Of a stretch of 64,000 nucleotides of DNA, positions 22,671 to 34,361 are shown piece by piece (position 1 is the first letter of the stretch; every line of letters starts with the position of its first letter). The translations under genes were made by a program, and so were the position numbers. The DNA comes from Primulina eburnea. Its lineage: Eukaryota > Streptophyta > Magnoliopsida > Lamiales > Gesneriaceae. The stretch is taken from assembly GCF_022965805.1 (NCBI RefSeq), contig NC_133102.1, positions 11,452,485 through 11,516,484 on the forward strand, written 5' to 3'. The notes beneath the pieces were generated by a model. The model was not told the DNA's origin, searched no databases, and saw nothing but the letters and a program-made list of their open reading frames with translations.

Positions 22671-24959
22671 CTAGCTATATCTCTATACATTTTAGTTAGT
22701 GGATGATTGTAAATTCCTTTTTTGAGCCAATGTAACTCTTCATTCTCATATTAATCTTCATTTACTATGTATAAATACTTATCGAAGTAAGCTAGCGCAT
22801 TTACAGTATTAAACAAAATCCAAATAGTCTTTTAACTGCTTCCAAGAACAGTCTACGATAAGTACATTCCTAAGTACCAATATCAGTTTATGAAGTAAAG
22901 CTGAACTAATTTCACTTTTTGGCTAGGCTTACACCAGTTTCACCTTTTTATTATTTCAAGAAAATGTCCTCTGTCCGTTACATCTACAGTTCCATTTCCA
23001 CCTTCTCCAACATAATTAATTGATTTATGGCTTTCCTTGGTGAACTTTCAAAGCTAAGATCATGACATTATAGCCCAAATAAAAAATAATGATTGCATGA
23101 GTTTGGAAGCGGCATGCATTTTTCCCGAATTTTTACTTTTAAATCATTAAAAATACAACCTGCTTGCATTGCTTTATTTGTCACTATCTTCCTAGGAGTA
23201 CTTAATGTCAATTTACGTAAGATAAAGGTCGCCATGCTGATCCACTTACATATTCACACATCAATCACTGATCTAAGATTTCACACATAAAAATAACCAT
23301 TTTTGAAAATTAGGGAATAATATAACGAGTTTTTTTTATACTCACTGAGCATTCAATGTTCAACCTGCACATAATCTTTTCATGTGATCTGATAGAAAAT
23401 CGGTAATCAGTGGATCCATTATAAACCACAGTGTATCGAAAAACTCGCACGGCATATTGCACAAGATGATGCACAAAAATACAGATGACTTGCTACCGTA
23501 AAATGCCTGATGTCTTGATGAATAAAACTGGAATACAGGGGAATTACGAAGCAAGTTGGAGTAGCCACAAACCAAACAACCCAGTGATATAGCCGTGGGT
23601 TTTCCAAAACATGTGTCTCGGTTTTGAGTCAAGACAAATGTGTTTGGGTGTTCTTTTACAAAAAAGGTGGAGCAGTTAAGCTTAAAACTTATCAAATGAT
23701 TCTGTTGGCAAATCAACTACTCAATTAAGAAAAAGGGCAAGAGCAGAGCACCAAACAAGAAAAGGAATACCAAACATTAAGTGCCAAGGAAAAACCATTT
23801 TTAATCCTTTTCCTCGTGCACAAAGATAATCCACTATTATTGAACTCAGCCGCCTATTCCACAAGCCACAAGCCCGTTCATTTTCCAGTGCATAATGCGA
23901 ATACAGAAAAGTAAACAAATCTCAAAGAATGCGTAAATAGCACTGTTTAGCCATCATTTGATCAAATTATTAAAAGAAAGTAGATAAAAACAACACTTAA
24001 TCAAGCAAAACCCCAAAGGTTTCACGCTAAAGCATGAGCATCAAGCATGCAAAGTGCCTTACCCACATCAGCTTTGCAGGGCACATCATAAACATTGTCA
24101 ATGAAAAAACAAACCTATCACATGTTGGAACTACTTATAATTAAATAAAAAAATTTCGTGTATAATTTAAAGATGTCAATGTGATATAGTTTCTTACCCA
24201 AAAAAAAAATGCGGTCAAATACCATGAGCTTACACTTCTTTCTTAAATTCTAAACAGTGAGAAGCGTTTTACCAGACAGATTTGAGCAGCACAACTCAAA
24301 GAAAAATCCTGCTGAACACGGAAAAATTTCTAGTGTCAACTAACACTCCTAAGTCCTAGGCCTTGTTTAGTTCAACACTTCAACTTGAGCTATCATCACG
24401 TTTTAGCCTTAAACCCATCACCCAGCTCTTATATGTACAGAGATACAAATCGAATTCATTAGTATGAGCATATGCAAATATGTAAATTAATCAAACATGT
24501 AAATCACTCAACAAAACGAAAACAAGAGAAATAACTAACTCAGCAAAAACAAATAACCTTAAGAAGTCGGGAACTTCAAACAAAATAAACGCAAAAATGT
24601 AAAAAAAATAGAAAAAAGGAGAACAAAAACAAGTGGGGAAAAACTTACACAGTAGAAGCTTTCCTACGGCAAGAAGGGGGAACACCGGTTTGTGAGCGAA
24701 AGAGCTGCAAGAAAATGGAAGTAGAGAACAGAGCAAGCAAGCCCTATTTGCCGCCCTTTGTTCGCTGCCGCGGTGGAGAGCAAAGATCAGAAACTCCAAA
24801 CCAAAGCAAGACAAGAGCAAACCGGAGAGAAGAAACCAAAAAATTCGAACAAAAGTTCACAAGAGCAAACCAGATAAGCGAAGAACGAAGGAGACACTCA
24901 TTGTTGCCCACAGTTTTCTGTCGCCGTGGAGAGGAGCCCATCACACGTTTTGTGTTCGC

Positions 24960-25101
24960 GTTCTGTGCTGTGCTGGAAGAGAGAGGACATGACGCGTGTA
25001 TGTTTTTAACCGGCAACCGTACGAAAACTCGTTCTGTGCTGTGTTGTGGTGGAAGAGAGAGACCATGACGCGTATATGTTTTTAACCGGAAACCGTACCA
25101 A
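24960..25101. repeat. Tandem duplication of about 70 bp
   Basis: Two adjacent imperfect copies share TTCTGTGCTGTG, a purine block GGAAGAGAGA, CATGACGCGT and TTTTTAACCGG followed by AACCGTAC. They differ by a few substitutions and a small insertion. Confidence 0.7.
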
Positions 25102-26401
25102 AACAGGCCCATTTCAAATTATTCGTGCTTTCATATATGTAGATGTGTGTAGTGAGTTCAGCTACTGTGAGTAGCTAAACAAGTTTCTCCTCTTCTACAA
25201 GAGGTTACTATGTATTAATAAAATGTTGGTGTTTGAATAAAGAGATCTTTGCTCTTAGCCCCTTTCATGTATTATTTTCAAAATTTTATCTTTTAATGTA
25301 CACTCTAAGGTAGGAAACGAATTAGAGTTGTGCCAAGTGCTGCTGAAGGAATCTGCTTAGTAACCATCGGTTGCGATCGCGTGGTTGGACTGTGAGGATC
25401 AGTTTGTAAAATACGGTGGATATAACCCGGTGGTACTCCGGTCAAAGAGGTCAAAGATTTAATTTATTTTTCGGAAGCATGATGGGCCATTATTTACAAA
25501 AGAAAAATCAATTATTCAAAATAAAGATATAAGGGTAAATTTGGAAATTTAAAAGAAATGGGGAGTTGAAACAAAGTATTAGTGGAATAGGGAGTAAAGA
25601 GAAAGTTAAGAATGGGTTTAGGGAGTTTTTTACAAGTTCCCCTATATATATTCTTCATTGAATTCATAAAATACAATAAAAAAAGTGCATAGAGGTCAAC
25701 CTTCTAACTTTTTGAACCTAACAAAATACACCATGCAACGTAATTTCATAATCGTAAGTAGAAATATTCCGAACGTAAATTTAAACATTCTCACTCTAAT
25801 ATCATTCTTCCTTCATAGCTTTGATACCATTTATATAATCAAATACTAAATCATTGCTCGAAATTTGGTACTCTGATGTTAATTCTCATACCTCTTACCC
25901 TTAATTTGTTTAAATAGAATATGATTGGAAATTCACAAAATTTTTATAGATGTTAAAGTATTATTTTCTCGTACTCAAAACGTTGTCGAAGTTTAAATTT
26001 TTTACAATCAAAACGTTCTTGTGCGTCATATGATTCCATTATTTAATACATATGATATTTAGGAATTTTACATTTTCATTCTGAACACTTGCATCGACTA
26101 TCCAGGTGTTTAGGTGACAATAGATCTTGTTGTGTATCCCTATGAATGATCAACTAGAAGTAACGTTGTTCTTCGTTTTTCAATTGTCAAATCTGATCTA
26201 TAATTTAAGACTGGGTTTCTTTTCTAATTCGAACTAGAGAACCAGAAAAGATTTGCGTTGAGAATCAATCGCTAGAAATTAAGGGAATTATTCTAATTGG
26301 ATAACAAATAGTTAACTACCTTACATTGTAGTATCCCGATGCCTAAATTGAGTAATTATTGGATTAATTATATTCTGCGAGTTCGGAAGGAACGAACCAG
26401 G

Positions 26402-26650
26402 ATCGGACCGTCCGAAGAGGTTCGGATCGTCCGAAGTGGGTTCGGATGGACCGTTCGGTTCGGTGTCAGACCGAGTCTTGTCAACAGTAGACCGTGTCAG
26501 GGTTCGGATCGTCCGAAGAGGTTCGGATCGTCCGAAGACAGGTGGCTGGACACGTGGAAGACATGCAGAGTTCGGAACGTCCGAAGTGGATCGGATCGTC
26601 CGAAGTGCACAGGATCGGATCTTCCGAAGTGGATCGGATCGTCCGATCGT
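26402..26650. repeat. TTCGGA-n3-TCCGAA inverted-repeat array in the Ty3-C LTR
   Basis: About nine copies of TCGGANNNTCCGA, most reading TTCGGATCGTCCGAAG, within 250 bp. Variants alter the 3-base centre (CCG, TCG, ACG, TCT) or one arm edge while keeping the symmetric arms. The array stops four bases before the TATA box. A second copy lies at 32396-32644 in the 3' LTR. Confidence 0.85.
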
Positions 26651-26653
26651 CGT

Positions 26654-26663
26654 CTATAAATAG
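26654..26663 (+). promoter_or_regulatory. Ty3-C LTR TATA box
   Basis: CTATAAATAG follows directly after the inverted-repeat array. The matching box in the 3' LTR is at 32648-32657. Transcription should start about 30 bp downstream, around 26690. Confidence 0.75.
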
Positions 26664-27673
26664 AGGCGCGAGGCTTCACTTTTCAATTACCAATTCCGAG
26701 AGTTCCAGAGCGTTTTAGTCGTTTCTGATGGGTTTCTAGCTTTTCCCGAGGTTCGGGCACTAGCAGGGAGCTACTGGCTTTGTAGCGGAGCTGTGCTCTA
26801 GTTGGGAGCTAGCGGCATCAGTGGGCTGACTACGGACGCAGGTATGGTTCTAGGTTCCCTTGAGATTTGGAAGTATCTATTAGTCTAGTTAAGGCTTTTA
26901 GATGTGGTTTAGTGATATGGTATCACTTGGATTGTAGGCTTGATTCTAGGGCTGATTACTAGGATCTACTGGTTTGAGGTACGGAAGTACTATCCGAGAT
27001 ATCCTGGTTGAGTATGCTTTACTATGTGTTGCATGTTTATGTGTTGCATTATTATCTGACATATGATGCATGGTTTATTATGCGGCATTTGCATAATCAT
27101 GTTGGGCCTGTTTATCTTTTGAGATAGCCTGTTCAGAGGGTGCTCAGCCCTCGGTTGTTGTGGATGGTTGGACCCCGTTGGCCGACGGTGGTCAGGATAC
27201 CGGTATATCCACAGGTTTATGGTATGGGAGCCACCTCCTGGTGCGACGGCGCAGAGTGCTACATACCTTGACGTCATTTGCCTGAGCAGTTTTTCGTTAT
27301 ACCCAGACCCTAGTATCCAGTACATTTTGCATACATGCATGTCATAGTCTTGTATACTCATTCTTTCGGTACTGAGCGTTTTATGCTCACGTCCTCGGTT
27401 TATCTCTGTTTTGGACACCCTATTCGATGGGGCAGGTCTCAGGTTGGACGGTCCAGGAGGGAGAGGACAGGGAGCTAGCAGGGGTTGACCTGTAGTTGCT
27501 GGTATTTTATTCTTGGGATTTAGTTTGATTTGGTTGTTTTAGTATTCGTACTTACTGATTCGATCGGGCTGTATATGTTGTTTTTCCGCTGTTTATCTGA
27601 TTCAGTTTTATTAAGTTAATTGCATGCTTAAGTTCTGATTAGTAGGTGATTCTGGAACGGGTCACTACATTTA

Positions 27674-27685
27674 TGGTATCAGAGC
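27674..27685 (+). other. Ty3-C primer-binding site
   Basis: TGGTATCAGAGC, complementary to the 3' end of initiator tRNA-Met, starts five bases after the 5' LTR. Confidence 0.88.
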
Positions 27686-27751
27686 ATGCATTAAGATTTT
27701 GGGATTTAGAACTGTTCTTTTGGGTCTAATCTCTGGTGACTTTTTGTAGAG

Positions 27752-30700
27752 ATGTCTGGTTTTGACGACGATGCTAGTAGTCATGGCAGCGTGGGACGCT
27801 GGGGAGACCGCGACGATCGGGAGCGACGTCGAGAGCATCGGGAACGTCGTCCACACCGACGAGATGAGCCTCGGAGTTTCAGTATGCATAGGTTCTTGCA
27901 GATGGGGCCGAAACCTCTTTCGGGCGGCGAGACTCCGGATGTTGCGGAGAACTGGCTTGAGAGGATGGAGAGCTGTTTCAAGTCTTTCCAGTGCTCGGCG
28001 GAGCAGCAGATGGATACCCTTGATTTCTTGCTGGAGGGCGGTGCACGTAAGTGGTGGAGGTCTACCTCTGCACCGATAGTTCAGCGACAGGGCCGAGTTC
28101 TTTGGGCCGATTTCCGAGCTGCTTTCATGCTGCTTTACTTTCCGCCAGCTCTTCTGCAGACCAAGGCGATTGAGTTGATCAATCTGAAGCAGGGGAGTTT
28201 GTCTGTTGATGAGTATCAGCAGAAGTTCTTTGAGTTGCTCCCATATGTTCCGCACGTCAGTGACAATGCGGTGGCCAAGTATAATCATTTTCTTCAGGGC
28301 CTCAATCAGGAGATTTATGATCGGGTCGTGGTCTGTGATGATCCGACGTCGTATGAGGGCCTTGTGAACCGTTGTCGCCAGGCAGAGGGCAGTTTGCTGA
28401 GGGGTCGAGCCATGCAGTCTGCTCGTCCTACTAGTTCTTTGGGTCCCCGTGCCCAATCATTTAAGAAGGCTGGATCTACTTCTTCTTCCTCTGGATCTGG
28501 AGGAGTTCACCATTTTGGGAAGAAGAAGGGCCCGTGTCAGCATTGCGGGAAGGACCATCCGACAGAGCGTTGTCGCAGAGTTGCGGGTGCTTGTTTCAGG
28601 TGCGGTGAGATGGGCCACATGAAGAGAGATTGTCCACAGATGGGTGGAGGATCAGGATCTGGTTCTCAGGCTTCAGTTCATCAGAGGCCACAGCAGGGAC
28701 AGTCTACTCAGGGCTCTAACCTCCGACCGCGTACTCAAGGGCAGGTCTTTGCTCTTAACCAGGATCAGGCTGCTGAGGAGAACGAGAGAGTTATTGCAGG
28801 TATTTGTAATTTATGTGGATTACCTGCTTACGTTCTCATTGATACTGGTGCATCGCATTCATTTATATCTGCGAGGTTTGCTAAGCGTCATGCTTTACCT
28901 TTCACTTCTTTGGACATTGTGGTATCTGTTTCCACACCGATGGGTCATTCGGTGTTAGCTAAACGTCTAGTGATGGGTTGTCCTCTAGAGTTTGAGGGTA
29001 ATATCTTAACTGCTAATTTGATGATTCTTGCGATGGAGGATTTTGATTGCATTCTGGGAATAGATGTGCTGACTGTGTATAGAGCTACTGTGGACTGTTA
29101 CCAAAAGTTCGTGCAGTTTCGTCCAGTGGAGGGCGACAGTTGGTTTTTCTATGGAGAGGGAGCGCGACCCCCGATGCCTGTGGTTTCTGCTCTGAAAGCC
29201 TGTCGTGCCTTAGAGTCGGGCGGAGAAGGCTACCTTATCTATGCTATTGATTCGTCCGCAGACAGTGTCGGGGTCAGTGACATTCCAGTGGTTTGCGATT
29301 TTCCGGATGTTTTTCCCGAGGAGATTCCTGGTTTTCCTCCAGTTCGGGAAGTGGATTTCAGCATTGATTTAGTGCCAGGCACGACACCAATCTCCAGAGC
29401 TCCTTATCGTTTAGCTCCATCAGAGATGCAAGAATTGAAACAGCAGTTGCAGGATCTTCTTGACAAGGGGTATATTCGACCCAGTGTGTCCCCGTGGGGA
29501 GCACCAGTTCTTTTTGTCAAAAAGAAGGATGGTTCTATGCGGCTCTGCATAGATTATCGGCAGTTGAATCGTGCTACGATAAAGAATAAGTATCCGTTGC
29601 CACGGATTGATGATTTATTTGATCAACTGCAAGGTACCTCTGTGTATTCCAAGATCGATTTAAGGTCTGGTTATCATCAACTTCGAGTTCATCAGGGAGA
29701 TATATCAAAGACTGCATTCAGGACCCGGTATGGGCATTATGAGTTTCTGGTTATGCCTTTTGGGGTGACGAATGCACCAGCAGTTTTTATGGATCTGATG
29801 AATCGGGTATTTCGAGACTTCTTGGATAAATTTGTTGTGGTGTTCATAGATGATATCTTAATCTATTCGCGTGATCAGCGAGAACACGTACAACACTTGA
29901 GAATTATTTTACAGATACTTCGCGAGAATCAGCTTTATGCGAAGTTGAGTAAATGCGAGTTTTGGATTGACAGGGTTGTATTCCTTGGTCATGTTATTTC
30001 TAGCGAGGGAGTTTCAGTTGACCCGAGCAAGGTGGAGGCGGTATTGAACTGGTCGCGTCCGACGACAGTAGCCGAGATCCGCAGTTTTCTGGGATTGGCT
30101 GGGTATTATCGCCGCTTCATTGTCAACTTCTCTCAGATTGCTAAGCCACTTACTCAGCTCACTCGGAAAGATGTTTCATTTGAGTGGACATCAGAGTGCG
30201 AAGAGAGTTTCTTGGAACTTCGCAGACGGTTGACATCTGCGCCTGTTTTGGCCTTACCGGCTGGATCTGGTGGTTTTAGTGTTTACACCGACGCCTCTTT
30301 GCAGGGTCTAGGGTGTGTTTTGATGCAGAATGAGCATGTGATTGCTTATGCGTCGAGGCAGTTGAAGCCTCATGAGGAGAACTATCCTGTTCATGATCTG
30401 GAATTAGCAGCGATCGTTTTTGCTTTGAAAATCTGGCGCCATTATCTGTATGGTGAGCGATTTAAGATTTTCACCGATCATAAGAGTTTGAAGTATCTGT
30501 TCACTCAGGCAGAGTTGAACATGCGTCAGCGTCGCTGGATGGATCTACTCAAGGATTATGATTGTGAGATCAAGTATCATCCAGGATCTGCGAATCTCAC
30601 GGCTGATGCTCTTAGTCGCAAGGTGAGATTGTCTGCTCTTCAGACTTGTGCTGTATCTGGGATTATTCAGGATTTCTGTTCGATGGGATTCAATTATAAG

Positions 30701-32179
30701 CATCGGAAGGGATCAGAGAGTATCCGTGTGGCTACTATTTTGTCTGAACCAGTGTTGTACTCTCGGATTAGAGATGCTCAGATGTCTGATTCTAAGGTTC
30801 AGAAATTAGCTCGGTTGGCTGATGGAGATAATACTTCTGGTTTCCACTATCAGTCTCAGGGTCTTTTGTGCTTATCTGGTCGTGTTGTTGTACCGGAGGA
30901 TGACACTTTGAGGGAGGAGATTTTGTCCCAGGCTCATCGTAGCAAGTTGAGTGTTCATCCGGGGAGCAACAAGATGTATAAAGATTTAAGGACTCGATTT
31001 TGGTGGAAAGGTATGAAACGCAATGTTTATCAGTATGTCTCCAAGTGCCTGGTCTGTCAGCAGGTAAAGGCAGAGTATCGACGACCTGGAGGTTTGTTGC
31101 AGAATCTTCCTATTCCGGAGTGGAAGTGGGAGCATATCACGATGGACTTCGTGACTCACTTGCCTATGTCTGTGGGGAATAGAGATGCTATCTGGGTTGT
31201 AGTAGATCGGCTTACCAAGTCTGCCCATTTTCTTCCGTATAACAGAGATTTCACTTTCGATCGGATGGCACGGTTGTAAATTCAGGAGATTGTACGGTTT
31301 CATGGTGTGCCTGTGAGTATCGTTAGTGACAGAGATCCTCGATTTACGTCTAGATTTTGGGGTAGCTTTCAGCAAGCTTTGGGCACTACTTTGAGTTTGA
31401 GTACTGCGTATCACCCAGAGACTGACGGACAGTCAGAGAGGACTATTCGTACGCTTGAGGATATGTTGAGGTCTTGTGTGATGGATTTCGGGCCAGCTTG
31501 GCAGGATCATTTGCCACTGATAGAGTTTGCATACAACAACAGCTTTCATAGGAGTATTGGTATGTCTCCGTTTGAAGCGTTGTATGGTCGACGTTGTCGT
31601 ACTCCTCTGTTCTGGGAGGAAGTCGGAGAACGACAGGTCGAGGGTCCAGAATTGATTCAGCAGGCCAAGGATAAAGTTCTTGTGATCAAGCAGCGGATTA
31701 AGACTGCTCAGGATCGACAAGCGAGTTATGCGAACACCAAGCGCAGGCCTCTTCATTTTGATGCAGGCGAGAAAGTGTTTCTCAAGGTATCACCTTTTCG
31801 GAGGATTCTGAGATTTGGACTCAAGGGTAAGCTATCTCCGAGATTCATTGGTCCTTTTGAGATCTTGGAATGTGTGGGAGATTTGGCCTACAGATTAGCC
31901 TTGCCACCGTATCTGTCTAGTGTTCACAATGTGTTTCATGTGTCCTTGTTGAGACGATACGTAGCGGATGAGTCCCATGTTTTGCATCCGACAGAAGTTC
32001 AGTTGAATCCGGATTTGTCTTTTGTAGAAAGACCGGTTTCGATCTTAGACCGGAAGGATAAGGTACTGCGGAATAAGACTATTCCTCTTGTCTTAGTGCA
32101 GTGGCAGCGCCGAGGTACTGAAGAAGCTACTTGGGAACTAGAGAGTCGCATGCGGTCAGAGCATCCTGAGTTGTTCTAG
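27752..32179 (+). pseudogene. Ty3-C gag-pol, one frame with a single premature stop
   Basis: ATG at 27752 opens a frame to 32179 broken only by TAA at 31277-31279 (codon 1176), inside integrase. Order: gag capsid domain (about residues 50-200), two Cys-rich knuckles (CQHCGKDH..., residue 262; [14 protein letters not shown], residue 280), aspartic protease (IDTGASHSF, residue 363), RT ([17 protein letters not shown] at residue 698), RNase H ([13 protein letters not shown]), integrase (zinc region, DDE core) and a C-terminal chromodomain-like segment ([21 protein letters not shown]). Gag and pol share one frame, as is common in plant chromoviruses. The stop may be a mutation in this copy; suppression is possible but unsupported. 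Confidence 0.93.
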
Positions 32180-32284
32180 TTGTAGCATTTTCAGTTATGA
32201 TTGTAATTTCAGTTGGGCTTTCAATTTGTAATTCATTCTTGAGATGAATGTATTGATTGTTCAGAATTGTTATTCTTCAGACTC

Positions 32285-32302
32285 GATTTCGCGGACGAAA
32301 TC
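32285..32302 (+). other. Hairpin before the Ty3-C polypurine tract
   Basis: GATTTCG (32285-32291) pairs with CGAAATC (32296-32302) around CGGA. The LTR begins 18 nt later after the purine tract TTAGAGGGGGAGAA. Confidence 0.7.
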
Positions 32303-32320
32303 CTTTTTAGAGGGGGAGAA

Positions 32321-33663
32321 TGTAGTATCCCGATGCCTAAATTGAGTAATTATTGGATTAATTATATTCTGCGAGTTCGGAAGGAACGAACCAGGATCGG
32401 ACCGTCCGAAGAGGTTCGGATCGTCCGAAGTGGGTTCGGATGGACCGTTCGGTTCGGTGTCAGACCGAGTCTTGTCAAAAGTAGACCGTGTCAGGGTTCG
32501 GATCGTCCGAAGAGGTTCGGATCGTCCGAAGACAGGTGGCTGGACACGTGGAAGACATGCAGAGTTCGGAACGTCCGAAGTGGATCGGATCGTCCGAAGT
32601 GCACAGGATCGGATCTTCCGAAGTGGATCGGATCGTCCGATCGTCGTCTATAAATAGAGGCGCGAGGCTTCACTTTTCAATTACCAATTCCGAGAGTTCC
32701 AGAGCGTTTTAGTCGTTTCTGATGGGTTTCTAGCTTTTCCCGAGGTTCGGGCACTAGCAGGGAGCTACTGGCTTTGTAGCGGAGCTGTGCTCTAGTTGGG
32801 AGCTAGCGGCATCAGTGGGCTGACTACGGACGCAGGTATGGTTCTAGGTTCCCTTGAGATTTGGAAGTATCTATTAGTCTAGTTAAGGCTTTTAGATGTG
32901 GTTTAGTGATATGGTATCACTTGGATTGTAGGCTTGATTCTAGGGCTGATTACTAGGATCTACTGGTTTGAGGTACGGAAGTACTATCCGAGATATCCTG
33001 GTTGAGTATGCTTTACTATGTGTTGCATGTTTATGTGTTGCATTATTATCTGACATATGATGCATGGTTTATTATGCGGCATTTGCATAATCATGTTGGG
33101 CCTGTTTATCTTTTGAGATAGCCTGTTCAGAGGGTGCTCAGCCCTCGGTTGTTGTGGATGGTTGGACCCCGTTGGCCGACGGTGGTCAGGATACCGGTAT
33201 ATCCACAGGTTTATGGTATGGGAGCCACCTCCTGGTGCGACGGCGCAGAGTGCTACATACCTTGACGTCATTTGCTTGAGCAGTTTTTCGTTATACCCAG
33301 ACCCTGGTATCCAGTACATTTTGCATACATGCATGTCATAGTCTTGTATACTCATTCTTTCGGTACTGAGCGTTTTATGCTCACGTCCTCGGTTTATCTC
33401 TGTTTTGGACACCCTATTCGATGGGGCAGGTCTCAGGTTGGACGGTCCAGGAGGGAGAGGACAGGGAGCTAGCAGGGGTTGACCTGTAGTTGCTGGTATT
33501 TTATTCTTGGGATTTAGTTTGATTTGGTTGTTTTAGTATTCGTACTTACTGATTCGATCGGGCTGTATATGTTGTTTTTCCGCTGTTTATCTGATTCAGT
33601 TTTATTAAGTTAATTGCATGCTTAAGTTCTGATTAGTAGGTGATTCTGGAACGGGTCACTACA
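32321..33663 (+). repeat. Ty3-C 3' LTR
   Basis: Same length as the 5' LTR with about three substitutions. It carries the second copy of the inverted-repeat array (32396-32644) and TATA box (32648-32657). Confidence 0.95.
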
Positions 33664-33668
33664 TACAT

Positions 33669-34361
33669 AATATAAGCCACGGAACATAGATATACATCGA
33701 AGAAAGAGAAGCATAATAAGTTTTTCATTTATACGATACTAAGAGTAAATTATATTGGAAGGTGGATAAAAGTTTTCTTCCCCGGGGTGTTAAGATTTTT
33801 GTAAGTAAAAAGTCATTTGGCATAGTCTTGAGTTTCGAAGATACATATAAGTATTTGATTTTATAGCGGATTTAGAAAATATGAAATGGTGACTCGATAG
33901 ACTTGAATCATTCAAGTACTTTGAATTCTTGGGATTTAAGGAAAAAAATTGATGATAGTGTTAAGGACAATAGGTTTGGCATATATATGAATAATGTTTT
34001 AGTATGTATCATTCATTAAGGTGTTTTATAATCATGGATACTATATGATGACTATGAATCGAAACTGCGTGTAGCATTAGAAATACATTTTGGGAGGATA
34101 AAATAACTTGGGGTAGTTTTGGATTTATAATTGATAGAGGATGTAGAGTTAGTTAAATCTTTGAATTCATTGAGATCAAGAAATTTGGTATAAATGTATA
34201 AAAAAATTTAGAAGATATCTTATCAGAGTACGCAGCGAAAGCATGATAGAATGCAAAATTTAAGCCAATCAGATTAAGTATGAAGTGGATGAGGGAGCCT
34301 AAATTTTTCAATAATCAAGACTAAAAAAATTTCAAGGACGAAATTTTATTTAGGGAGGATT
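33669..34361 (+). other. Degraded sequence preceding the Ty3-D LTR
   Basis: About 690 bp, AT-rich, no open frame of note. It ends in the pre-LTR hairpin and purine tract of Ty3-D, so it is probably the decayed 3' end of that element's internal region. Ty3-C inserted at its left edge. Confidence 0.45.
34326..34347 (+). other. Hairpin before the Ty3-D LTR
   Basis: AAAATTTC (34326-34333) pairs with GAAATTTT (34340-34347) around A-AGGA-C, with one A/C mismatch next to the loop. TTTAGGGAGGA follows as the polypurine tract. Confidence 0.6.

Larger units (their letters stand above)
20991..26326. other. Unassigned AT-rich region with a few exon-like minus-strand stretches
   Basis: No complete gene can be supported. 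On the minus strand, 21880-21972 looks like a terminal exon: an AG acceptor followed by an open frame YEFPWTPTKYVPFYVGADYH and a stop. 23360-23716 is open for 118 codons, and 24030-24100 has a codon-like stretch. About 24660-25110 resembles a CT-rich first-exon or promoter region on the minus strand. I do not recognise a family. The stretch 21120-21230 looks like a dispersed repeat (GGCGCTTGC-type boxes). The rest shows nothing notable. Confidence 0.35.
26327..27669 (+). repeat. Ty3-C 5' LTR
   Basis: TGTAGTATCCC...GTCACTACA. It holds the TTCGGA/TCCGAA array (26402-26650) directly before a TATA box and a downstream R/U5 rich in T and G. The open frames across the array are repeat artefacts. 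Confidence 0.95.
26327..33663 (+). mobile_element. Ty3-C: complete, young Ty3/gypsy chromovirus with TSD TACAT
   Basis: Two 1343-bp LTRs (26327-27669 and 32321-33663) differ at about three positions (for example 26480, and in the CCT/CTT and CTA/CTG sites near the LTR's 970-bp mark). The element is flanked by TACAT at 26322-26326 and 33664-33668. It has a tRNA-Met-type primer site, one gag-pol frame interrupted by a single stop, a pre-LTR hairpin and a polypurine tract. LTR identity and the clean duplication mark a recent insertion. The C-terminal chromodomain places it with Tekay-like chromoviruses. Confidence 0.96.

Noticed and set aside
24715..25112. ORFs of about 120 codons on both strands
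   Set aside because: They run through a tandem duplication and a CT-rich stretch, show no domain, and conflict with each other.
26339..26718. Overlapping ORFs rich in Arg/Ser repeats, duplicated at 32267-32712
   Set aside because: They arise from the TTCGGA/TCCGAA array in the Ty3-C LTR in all three frames.
27674..27685. GGTATCAGAGC stretches as tRNA genes
   Set aside because: They are 12-nt primer-binding sites next to LTR ends (also 44585 and 48777); no tRNA fold around them.
31277..31279. Stop codon in Ty3-C as a programmed readthrough site
   Set aside because: It lies inside the integrase core, not at a gag-pol border, and the other elements lack it.
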